Under the pieces are notes generated by a model. The model saw only the letters and a program-made list of their open reading frames with translations, was not told the DNA's origin and did no database searches. A stretch of 64,000 bases of DNA, from the NCBI GenBank assembly GCA_930367205.1, contig OV884009.1:96493189-96557188 (forward strand). The letters run 5' to 3'. Both the position numbers and the translations under genes were made by a program. Each line of letters opens with the position of its first letter. The first letter of the stretch is position 1. This document shows positions 44,701 through 56,700 of this stretch, piece after piece. This DNA is from Acanthosoma haemorrhoidale (Eukaryota > Arthropoda > Insecta > Hemiptera > Acanthosomatidae).

Positions 44701-47700
44701 GAGAATATCATGGCCTGCAACCCTTCCAGCTGGTAAGCACCGTCCCTTTGTGCTCTTAGGAGTGGGGATGAGATGAAGGGCGAGTCTTAGGCAGTCTTAG
44801 CTAAGAGCCAGAGAGCAAAGCAAGAGCAAGACCCCGACTTGGCGGTATCCAACAGAAGAAGAAGAAGAAGAAGAAGAGATCAACAGTAACGTTGATTGGA
44901 TTAAACGGAGATCATCGATTGGGTGATATAGATATTGTTCTTTTATTATTATGGATCCATTAAAAAGAGATTGAGCTCAATTTTCATTTTTTTTATATAA
45001 CTAATTAGTAGTAACTATCCTTGTTCAAAAGGAATTGAATATTTTTTTTATATAATTAATGTCAGCACTATTTATAATTATAATTATTTGTTATAACCAT
45101 TTTATTTGTATATATTTCACAATTCCCAGTTTCTCAATTTATTAATAACTATAACATTAGCCTTGAGATCGGGCGATTCAATCGGGATAATTTCCTATGT
45201 CGAAGACATAAAAACAAGTTGAATTAAAGATCTCATGACGGACCTACCAAATTAGTTAAGGTCAATTGATCTAATAAATTAGAAAAATAAAATGGTAAAA
45301 AATGAGGTAGGTTTCAATGGGGGCCGTTCCGGGATTAACTTCAAAAATTCTAAAGAAACCAAAGGAATTGTGAGGTATTGCATGTTAGAATAATAACTAG
45401 AACTAACCAATAACAAATTATATTTTCCTATAATTTTACATTTGTTACACAAACACAGACACAAATGACGAACACAAACATGTCCGGGTCAGACTCAGGT
45501 ACAGGGGTTGGGTCAAACCCAGCCTCTAAACGAGACCCCTCAGCCCCCGACCCCGAACCCACGATAAATCATTCCAAGATGTTACAACTAATCCTTGCCC
45601 AGTTAAACAGTCAATTTAACGCAATTAAAGAAAATAATAAAGAACAAAAAGAGTTGAGCGGGAAGTTTGATCAATTAAGGGAAGAAATAAAATCGGGAAG
45701 ATCGGCTAAATTCGAACAAGGTTACACGGATGTAAACTATAAATTAGATAGACAATTACGAATTTGTGAGGAGAGAACACTCCAAGTAAATAATAATGTA
45801 AATTCAAAATTAAAAGAAGAAATCATTCTATTGAAAAATACGACAGATCATGAAAAAATAAATTTAACAAAGTCACAACTAGTTGATGCTGATTGTCAGA
45901 CAGATCTTAGCTTATATTCAATTAAGGATAATGAAGAGAAAATGACTTCATTGGAGGATGAACAGAAGATTGCAGATAACAATGATGAGTGTACCTCACG
46001 TCAACATGATCTAATAAAGCTTGACTATGAGAATAATATGAGTTTGTTGGAAAATAAATTTTCAGAGTTAGAAGATACAGCGAATATTAAGAAAGGAGAA
46101 GTGATTTCATTGAAAGATCAAATTACAGAGCATCAGCAGACAACCAGCGATAACGTGAAAAATTTAAAAATAATTCAAAATAAAGTTTTGGATATGAAGA
46201 AATTGGAATCTCAAATTCCAACTCATCTTGATGAAATTCCTTTTTGCGTGTTTGATTTGAACAACATTAAAATTAATGAATGGAAGGCATTTAAAAATAA
46301 TTACAGGGATGTTTTTTGTTCGATACAATATGACTTCAAAAAAAAGAAAAAAAAATTTATAGTTTTCTTTTATTATTTTCATTACTAAATGAAAATAATA
46401 CTGATCGGATGACACATAAACTTTAGAAGTTTATACAAACAAAAACAAACTATTATTAGAAGTATTGACCCTAGTAAAGTCTATGGAATTATCAGCAAGT
46501 GAAGCTTTTGCTTTCATTATCACTTAATCTATAAAACAGATCATAAATATTCTTTGAATGCTTAAGTCCATTATAATTAATTTTATAGCAAGGAAATAAA
46601 ATGAGCTCATACAATTTTATACACGACAACGACCTCCCTATCTTTTCGTAACATTTATAATTTTTTTATAAAAACTATCTTTTCACTCAGGTAAAATATT
46701 CAAATCATACACACACACACTCAACAATTTTTCTCTATTGTTACTAATTACCAGTAGAATTGTCTAGTATTTTAATTAAAAACCAATATGTATTACTAAT
46801 CACACTCAACCGTCTTTTCAACAAATGTTTTCCAAATCGCGTTATGATCCATAAAACAATGTACCTTCGAACTAATCCATACTAATTAGCATAATAATTT
46901 AGTTAAGTAAAAAATTAAAACAACTTGTACGCTTTTCAAGCAATTTAAAACCTTGCAAAATTTGAACTATTATTACTATAAACTTTGTAAAATTTCAACA
47001 CCCGTTATAAACAACCAATTCAACAAATCGAACGCAGCAACATAATATCGTGGATCCACTTAAAAAAAAAAAAAAAAAATTTCATAAATTTTTTTTATTT
47101 ATAAGGGAAGGCAATTGTAACATTCATGATATTTGAGAATATCATGGCCTGCAACCCTTCCAGCTGGTAAGCATCATCCCTTTGTGCTCTTAGGAGTGGG
47201 GATGAGATGAAGGGCGAGTCTTAGGCAGTCTTAGCTAAGAGCCAGAGAGCAAAGCAAGAGCAAGACCCCGACTTGGCGGTATCCAACAGAAGAAGAAGAA
47301 GAAGAAGAAGAGATCAACAGTAACGTTGATTGGATTAAACGGAGATCATCGATTGGGTGATATAGATATTGTTCTTTTATTATTATGGATCCATTAAAAA
47401 GAGATTGAGCTCAATTTTCATTTTTTTTATATAACTAATTAGTAGTAACTATCCTTGTTCAAAAGGAATTGAATATTTTTTTTATATAATTAATGTCAGC
47501 ACTATTTATAATTATAATTATTTGTTATAACCATTTTATTTGTATATATTTCACAATTCCCAGTTTCTCAATTTATTAATAACTATAACATTAGCCTTGA
47601 GATCGGGCGATTCAATCGGGATAATTTCCTATGTCGAAGACATAAAAACAAGTTGAATTAAAGATCTCATGACGGACCTACCAAATTAGTTAAGGTCAAT

Positions 47701-50700
47701 TGATCTAATAAATTAGAAAAATAAAACGGTAAAAAATGAGGTAGGTTTCAATATATATATATATAAGTAAATGTCAGAGGCATGACTATTTCGAATACTG
47801 ATACGATCATGAAAGGTAAAGAACCTATGATCCTATGTATGTCGGATTGTCATCAATAATAAAGCAGTCTTTTACTGGAGTCAGAGTGTGTCGGTGCATT
47901 TCCCGCTTACCTTATTCTTATTTTGTCTATCTTAACCGCCGGCAATAACTGGTGGTGAAACCCGGAAAATTAGGGGAACCTCGTATGGCGGCGTAGGAAG
48001 TAATTGTTTTGTTTTTTTCTCTTTCTCTCTAATTTTTTTTTCTTTATCGTCTCCTCTCTGTATACGTTTTTTTTTTATAAGAACATGCCAGAAGGAGTGT
48101 TACGATCCCCGGTGCTGAGTGGAGCGGCAGATATACCACAGTTACCTCAAACGACCATAGTAGTGGCTCACGCGAATACATTGGCGTGGATGAAGATCAA
48201 GGCGATTACGGCTCAGGGCATGATGAAGTCGATTTCGAATCTGGAAAGATTCGCAGGTGAGACCGGGGAACTAAATTATTTCCTTAAAGGAGGCGACCGG
48301 CTGATTACGCGAATAGAGGGGAAACGGTCGGAGGACCTGATAATGGAAGGGGACACAGAATCGCTGAGGGCAGCTCTGGTGTTCAGAGTGAAGCGGAGTG
48401 TCCTGAACATGTTCCAGGCCGACGAGGAGACCTCGTGGAACGTAGTGAAGGAACGGCTGAAGAAAGCGTTTGGTGAGGGAAGATGGACCCCGGAAGAGGA
48501 CATTTTAAAACTCTTCAGGGAAACGAAGAGACACCAGCAGACGAACGGGCAGTACGCCGGAACGATGCTAGCAAGATACAACAATATCACGAAGAAGATG
48601 TGGGAGACAGTAAGTGCGGCGGAAGTAGAAGCCAGAATGGCGTTCTTATCGACTATCCTGAAAGTACAGCTAGCAAAGGAAACTGGAAGAAAGGAGGGGT
48701 TACCGAGAGAACGCACATTTCTGGAATGTGTCCAAAAAATGGTGGAAACAAGTGCTAGAGAGGAAGATACCACAGTCGGGGAGGAAGAAACGGGCTGGAG
48801 AAGAGTGCCATATAGAAGGCCCAATACCACGCCCATCGCATGGAAGAAGAAGGAGACGGAGTATGGTGGAAGAGAAAGAGTAACGGTGGGGGAAAGGAGC
48901 CGAGGAAATGTGGGGCGCTCCAGAAGGCGAGACGACAGGAAGTGCTATGAGTGCGGAAAGGCACTCATTTGGTTCACAGTAAAAGGACATTTGGTAGCAC
49001 CATCCCCACGCACTAGGTGCTTTAAATGTGGTACGGAAGGGCATGTAGCCCGTATATGAGCCGACGCAGAGACGGGAACAGACCTGAACCGATGGAAATA
49101 AACGCTCAGAGGATGCGGATGAAGGAGAGGCCGCAACCGGATGCGTCAGAGACCGAATGGGCTGGAGAAGTGGCAGTGATCGGAAGACCACTCGACGAAA
49201 AACATCAGAGGAGAGGGGAGAACGTGATATCTGAGCAGAGTGGTGGCGGAGTGGCGACCGCACGATAGTAAATAATGGTGTGAAAGTCGTGGATAGCGGT
49301 CTGCCTATAATCAGAGTCGTTAGGGGAGTGAAGTGTCTTGTGGATACTGGGAGTACCAACACTATAATGTGTCGGGAGACACTAGAAAGGATGTGTGAAG
49401 GAGAGAGGACGCCCCAAATACGGGTATGCTCTTGTAACTTGATCACCCTGGGGGACCCCTGTAAGGTCAAAGGGGAGGCAGTAATAGGGCTAAACAGATG
49501 GGAACGCGATGAGGAGAGTTTAACGTGGTAGAAAAGATGCCCCGGAAATATGCAGCGATCATAGGGTGCGATTTGCTAGGCAAAGTAGGGGCAAAGGTTA
49601 GGAACGAAAAGGGGAGATGGGACATTCGAATAGGTAAGGTAAGGTATAGGAGCCTGGTACTAGGGAGAGAAGTAGGGCGAGAGGGGGGGGGGCGGGCGCG
49701 AGTAGAAGCGCTAAGGCAAGCAGAAGATTGGAAAGGCGAGCTTAAGAGAAACATAGATATTTTCTACAAGGAAGGCAAGCGATTGGTGCTCACAGGTAGA
49801 ACTGGACACGAGATTCCGCTCAAGCAAGACAGGGTGAGTTATGTAAAGGAGCGCAGGTATCCGCAGGCTCTGAGGCACCACATTCATGAGGAGCTAGACA
49901 ACCTGAAGAAGGACGGGATTATAGTGGACAGTAGAGCGCCATATAACAGCCCCCTGTGGGTGGTCAAGAAAAAGGATGAAGAAGGTGGGGGCCCAGACAA
50001 ATATAGAGTCGTAGTGGACTACAGAAAACTTAACGAGAATACGGTGGATGAAAAATATCCAATCCCCAGATTACGCGGGGCGAAGATATTTAGCACTCTG
50101 GATCTTAAAGCGGGGTATCACCAGATTCAAATGCACCCTAGAGTTTTGATAATTTATCTTTAGATCAAGTAGCGAAAAAAGATAAGATAGTTGAATCCAC
50201 ACAAAATAAAGAGAATGAGCTAAATTTAAAACATATAGCAGAGAAGTTCAGGGTTGAGAAGTTTACTTGTAAACACTCAAATGCTAAACAGTGGCTAGAG
50301 ATGTTTGAGAAAGTATGTAGAAGATGTGGGATCAATGAAGACAGTAATAAGATTGAGATATTAAGGCTGCTTATGGAAAAATCATGCTTAGACTGGCACT
50401 CGGCAACCCTAACAATATTAACAATGGACTCTGTATGGTCTGAATGGAAAGAAACATTTTTGGAAACTTTTGCAGACCAAGGATGGAGTACAGGAATGCA
50501 TGCTATATCATATAGGTATAAAGAAGGTCTACTGATGGAATACGCCATGAAAAAAGAGAAATTATTGTTAGATATGGATGACAATATTAGTTCAAAGACT
50601 TTAGTGGTGCTTATAGCTGCAGGTTTACCTGAGTTCATTAGAAATAAGTGAGATAAGGAAAAATGTGAGAATTCAACCAAATTATTTCATGAAATTAGAA

Positions 50701-53700
50701 AATGTGATGGTCTAGGGAACAAAAATAATTTTATAAAAAAGAAAGAGGAAAAACGTTTTAGTAAAAACAAATTTCTAGAGAAAAAGCCGTGAATAATTGT
50801 GAACAATTAAACAAAGGTATCAGGTATCATCCAGAAGCTTCATGCTGGTTTAAAAAGAGAAACAAAAATGAAACTAGAATAATAGGAAGCAACTCAGTAT
50901 TAGAAGTATATCTAAATACAGAACAAAAAAACGAATAATCACACCATTGATTAAAGAAAAAATAATATTAAAAGAGAAGTTACAGGTACACGAGACATAT
51001 GATCAAGGATCCCAAGTCATTCTAATAAATTCACAATTAATATTACCTCCACCTGCTTATTGACCACTTCACAAGTTATGCATTTATTTCAACATCAAAA
51101 GCGTGAGTGCCACTGATTTCGTCAAGTTAGTAAATAATATACTAGAAACAGACAAAATAGGAATAATAGTTACAGATCAATACCCAGGAATCAACTCAAG
51201 AGAACTCAAAGCTTTCCTAAGGGAAAAGGAGGTTCGATTGATATTTACAGCAGTTTATGCACCCTTTTCTAATGGTTTAAATGAGCGACTAAATCAAACT
51301 CTAGTCAATAAAATCAGATGTAAAATGAACAAAAAAGGGAAGAAAAGAGCCTGGACAACAGTTGCTAAAGAATGTGTGGATAAATATAATGAAACAAAAC
51401 ATACAGTAATTGGTTTTCCACCCAAGTATTTATTAGATGGCACAGATACAAGCATTTTACCCGAAGAATCACAAAAAGGAAACAATAAAGAAAACTGGAT
51501 GAATGACAGTAAATTAGCCTTAGAAAGAACAAAAAAGTCTCATGAATATAACAAGAAAATATTTGATAAAACAAGAAAACATTGGGAATTTAACACAGAA
51601 GATACAGTATATATAGAGAATTCCAACAAATTAAACAGGAAAAAATCTGGAAGAATTAAAAATTGGTCCCTTTGAAATAACAGAGAAGATATCAAATTCA
51701 ATATATAAAATAAAAACCGGAAGAGGAAAGCAAGAAACTGGATTCTTTCACATAACAAAATTACATCCAATATTACCAGAAATTTCCAAAGAATTTTCAC
51801 CTTAGAGAGGGGAGATGTAATGAAAGTATTCTCTCTTCAATTTGAATTTGCCGTGCTGCTTCCACTGGCTGCCACCAGATGGAGCAGCTATCGAATAGAG
51901 AAGGTTATGTTAGGTAACAGAACATGTAAATAGAGTGTGAATAGAGAGGTGATAGTTATAAACTGTAATTGTTGTTTCTTTGTTTACAGGTAAGATTGTG
52001 AAAATCAATATAATTAATTGTTATAATATAATATACAGTGAATAAAATTGCTAACTTTCTTTACAGAGAAACAGATTTCAGTTTATTCACCCCACCTTCA
52101 ATAATTGTCTTACATATATATATAAAAAAAGTTGAACATTGGAAAGAGAAAAAAAAATTTTTAGAGATAACTTATGTTAAATAATCCTGTAGGTAATCTT
52201 GCCGTCTTTTTATTCTATCGGAATTTTCTGAGCTGTGCTTCATGGTCTGGTTCTGGTATAAAGTCGGGAGCGGTTATAGATTCTGGTTCTGGTGTTGCTT
52301 CTGGTATGGATTCTGGTTCTGGTATAGATTGTGGTACTGTTATTGCTCTTGGCTGATGAGACTAATATTCGTGTCTCTGATATGATATTCTGGTAAGGGT
52401 TCTTTGAATGCGACCTTTTTAGCTCCCAATATTTTCAGTTGGTCAATGTATCGTTTTATTTATCTCTCTCCATCAAGCTGTACCTTGTAATGAAGGCCTC
52501 CCAGCTTTTTGGTGATTGTTCCTGGCCTCCATTCCACCTTGTTGTTGACAAAACATCTGGTATTCACCTAATCCCTGATATGTAACCACTGATGTAACCT
52601 ACTCCTGATATATATATTGTAATCAAGGTTAATCTATGTGATGTTGAATAAAAGTGTACTCAGTAACTGTGTTAAGTACTTTATTGAAAACCCAAGAATT
52701 GAATAAAGTATTTCAGATCAAGGAAGCCAAAGTAAACAATTTTCCTTCACTCCAGAATTCTGTTATAGCGTTTATAAACATATTTAAAACAAAAAAATAA
52801 TTTTTTGATTCATGATTAGTACCCTTGAGAATGTTAATGTAATACGAGCTATAAGTCACCCACAGTCAAAATTGATAGTGTTGCATCGTCCACCATCGGA
52901 GGTTAGGCAAATTTGGAAATCCCTTTATGAACATTGTTATTAATTCATTTTTCATAGCTAATTGAAGGATACATTTGATCTGATTTTTACAAAACACCCC
53001 ACAGTATCTTCTTTTCCAAACATTCTTTTATTAAATCAATTTCAAATTTTATTCATAAATTTGAACGACTCAATGAAAACTAACAATTTCTTCTGGGGTT
53101 ATAGTCTAAATTACAAACAACTGAAGTTATTGTGGACTGTTTAGCAGGGTTAATTAATCTCACCTTATTGAGGGAATCCATAATTTTCGATTTTGACGAC
53201 AATAAAGATTTCGATAAAAGCAATAAATTTGATTTGATCGGATTATGGTGTCCTTTTCCTGAAGACTGGCCTGTAAAATATATTAAGCTATAATTAAAAT
53301 TAGGATCATTTTAATATTTTTTATGGTTAAAATTTCACTTGATTTTTGTGTAAATGTTCAGTTTAAGAGAACAAGAAATAACAAATCTTTGAGTAAAGTG
53401 TAACGCATTATCTTAAGTAATTATGGTTCACTGTAGTGCCGACATATATACATGTAATGCAACTAAGACAGAAATCATCATTGTAGGGTCGTCACAGGGG
53501 GGGGGGGGGGAGGGCCTAGTTACTCTAGCCCTGGTGATGAAGTGAGGGTTGATTAAGTTTATGACCTGGACAATTGTTTCATGACGGTCTTACTATCTGA
53601 CTCCATATTTGATAGGTATGTGCCCCGACAATACACTAGGTTCAGGAGAAGAGGCATATGGCAGGTAGTTTGTGTGGTCTTGAAATGACCGCGAATTCAC

Positions 53701-56700
53701 ACTTGGTATCTGAGGATAGGCGAAATCCGTACGGACCCCAAAGGCGAGTTTGAACCGGCGAGAGGCACACGCTACTAGGTAAAGTTTGTAGGGCCCCAGA
53801 GACCATCATCTTCCAAGGATGTGCTAGTTTTAGCGAGACGAAGGCAGAGAATCGCACTAGAAAGGTTTGGGGCCTGACAACGCCGGACTAAAACGTAGCG
53901 AGGTGAGGAGAGAGAGATGCAGAGGTTTTCATAAATGAAGAAGCTAAGTTTTAAACAACAGAGCAGCCACAAGCCATCAGTCAGCCAGTCGTCAGGAGAA
54001 TGAATTACAGGCCCGGTCTTAAATACCCAACTGGTTTCGTCAGTAGCCAATCAGCTTTGGTTTTATTGCACCCAATGCCAGCGGAGTATAGTCTTTGTTC
54101 TCTGACAGTTGGTGACCTTTGCGTCACCGATACCTGACCCGGGTTAGGGTCCCGGCCCTCTCAGCAGTCCCGGCGGTTTGGGTCTTTTAGCACCGGCTAT
54201 GGGTAGTGGGAGCCCCAGCTCATTTAACTAATTGGCTTGCGGTTGCGTCTTTATTGTTCACAACATTTACAATGATTTATGGTTTGGTAATGTTATTTAC
54301 ATTTGTTTAAATTAATTTCCAATATATATACAATTGAGTATAGGGTGATTTATCTTATGTAGTTAGCGGTCGCTACAACCATATTAAGTAAAGTATCAAA
54401 TTGAAGATCACGACGTACTGATTAATAATATGTGTTGGAAATTTAGTGTTCTATAGTTTTAATTACTATAATTAGGCCATAAAATGTAGGAAAAGAATAT
54501 TCTTAAATAGGGTAATAGTCTCTCATTTAATATCTTTCAGTCATATAATCACATTTAGCAAGTCAAGGGGCAGGCTTCTTTTGAACACTTATTTAATAAA
54601 TCGTAGAATATAAATATTTAAAAATGAGAATTTTTTACAATAAACTGATAATACTTGAATGATAGACTCATTGAATGAACTAAATTGTTTATATCTGACA
54701 TATTTATCACTGCATTTGTAACTTCCTGCATTCAATAACAAAGTCAGTTGACAGGAAGTGAAATTTAAAAACTGTGATTAATTATTATTTAGTAATACCA
54801 TAAACTACACAGGAATTAAATAAACAATCAAAAATCCATCGACTTGGAAAACGCATATGTCCCTATTACTTTATTAAAAACGTCTTTCAACTTTTGGTAA
54901 CTATAACGAAACGTGTACTCATAGAACGTGACTTATTTTTTTTATGTTTGCAATTGAAATATAAATCATGCTTCCGCCAACGACTTTTAAATTATTGCTT
55001 TTATTTAGACTAAGGCTTGGCAGAGTTCACCCACTGTACAAAGTGCAATCATATAAGGTATGGTAATTTATTCTTCACAATTATCTACCTATCTAATAAA
55101 TCTGAATATACAGTTAACTTAAAGGAAAGCCTCTTACCTAAACTGACAGCAATGTTGTAAGTTGCCAGAATCGCTTGCTCTGAAGTCAAACAGCCATCAG
55201 CATAGGCGCACGCCAAGATTCCTAGCGACGTCCCGAAGTATCCGTCAACTTTCATACCAATTGAAGTCAAAAGATCATAGAAAGCAATCTAAGAATATCA
55301 TCGTTAAAATTCGTTAATTTTTGTCCATCCAGTTTCTGTCTCAAATAATTGTATATAGCTACAATATTTAAGGAAAACACACACTAAACCCATTTCAAAC
55401 GTATTAAATAAGTAGTTTTTTATTGTTTGCTCTTGGAACTATAATTTTGCAGAACATATTTGCAATTATTATTATTTATTCTATAATTAGGTTTAAACAT
55501 GAGTTAGTTTTTAGCCGTGAGTATATGAATGAGCCCTAGCCGATCTCCCAACAAACAATTGAACTTATTTATTATTATTTTAATTTGTTTACCGGAATTA
55601 ATTTTCCGGTTTGCACAGATTCGTAAGATTTTATTTAACGAATCATTGGATAATGATTCGACAAATAAATTTGATCCCATTTACAAGATGACCATCAAAC
55701 CACTGAACCATCCCATTCCATCATCCCATTCCATCATCCCAAAAAGTGGAAAGGGGAATCACATAGCCATTGGGGATGAAGAGGAGACTTGATCCGATCG
55801 TCTCCGCAGCCAACACCAGGACGTCATCAATGAATAAATCCAGATGAGGTTTTCGTCTTAATATTTGTATATAACTATTTAAAAATAGATTAAACTAAGC
55901 ATTAGTAACAATATAAAACTACTTGTTCCATGGAGCAGCCTCCACATTTTTTTTTACATCTATGATGAAATGAATGGTATTTTTTAAAAATATCTATAGC
56001 CACGTGGAGAGGCAGCTACATGATATTATCAAAGTTTTGCAACTGTTCTTTAATGGTTATGAAACAAACTGCGTACTTTCACTTATGATAGTAAATAATT
56101 CCTTTAACTTTACGTTATAGTTAGGGTAAGGAGAAATTCCCGGGTCATAGTCACCCAAAATGTGCTAGAAGGGGAAATTAATTGTTCTGCAATTGTTAAC
56201 ATAAGTTTCATATTACGTTACCCAGGTTATACACTTCGATCTTCAGTAAGTAAAATAAAACAATAAAAATGTTTTAAAAAATGAATATTTACCCTACTAA
56301 TTATGCGATGACCTACACTTATGTGTAAAGATTGGGGGGGGGGATCCTTCCGCTCGTCACCAATACTTTCTTGGAACCCTCCTTTTCAGTACTATCATGA
56401 ATAAACCCCTCCTTACTTTCACAACTTCCTCCAATTCAAATCAGCGATCAAATTTGGTAATACTAGATCCAACTCTTCCGACCCGATTTTTCCTTCTCAC
56501 AAATCTCAAGTACTTCCTTTGACCGTTCTTTGCTTATCCGTCTAACAAACCTTTGTAACTCTATCCTCATCGATATTTGTTGTTCATCAACTCTCCCAAT
56601 CTTTAATCTTTAGATTCCTACTAATAACTATTCAAATAATATTAAAAGTAGGTCAGTTTTGCAATGTGATACATTACCTGCGTTGCAATGACCGCCACAA

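Larger units (their letters stand above)
44682..47750 (+). mobile_element. Young non-autonomous LTR retrotransposon with one ORF (TR-GAG-like)
   Basis: Two 635-bp LTRs (44682-45316 and 47116-47750) differ at about three positions. A PBS follows the first and a purine tract precedes the second. The 1.8-kb interior encodes one ~300-residue coiled-coil protein and no protease, RT or integrase. It sits in a (TA)n run, with ATAT-type sequence on both sides as target duplication. LTR identity points to recent insertion and to an active helper element elsewhere. Confidence 0.88.
47764..50143 (+). mobile_element. Gypsy-type LTR retrotransposon A, truncated in RT
   Basis: LTR remains (47764-47948), PBS-like TGGTGGTGAAACCCGG at ~47950, gag, protease and the first part of RT. 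It breaks off after [17 protein letters not shown], where element E sequence begins. Confidence 0.82.
50150..52114 (+). mobile_element. Gypsy-type element E, lacking protease-RT
   Basis: Gag capsid (50150-50790), then a short gap, integrase core and C-terminus (51063-51800), purine tract and LTR. Protease, RT and RNase H are missing. No 5' LTR; fused to element A at ~50143. Confidence 0.78.

Noticed and set aside
48276..49470. Long minus ORFs (186 and 256 codons) opposite element A gag
   Set aside because: Antisense shadows of a GC-rich gag coding region; no recognisable domain.
52174..52356. Plus ORF of Ser-Gly repeats
   Set aside because: Antisense of the PEPES repeats in a minus-strand pol tail.
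54600..54732. Possible extra AT exon: minus strand reads [14 protein letters not shown] after an AG
   Set aside because: No donor gives the phase needed by exon 8, and the match to the CHNS/VTISG segment is too weak.
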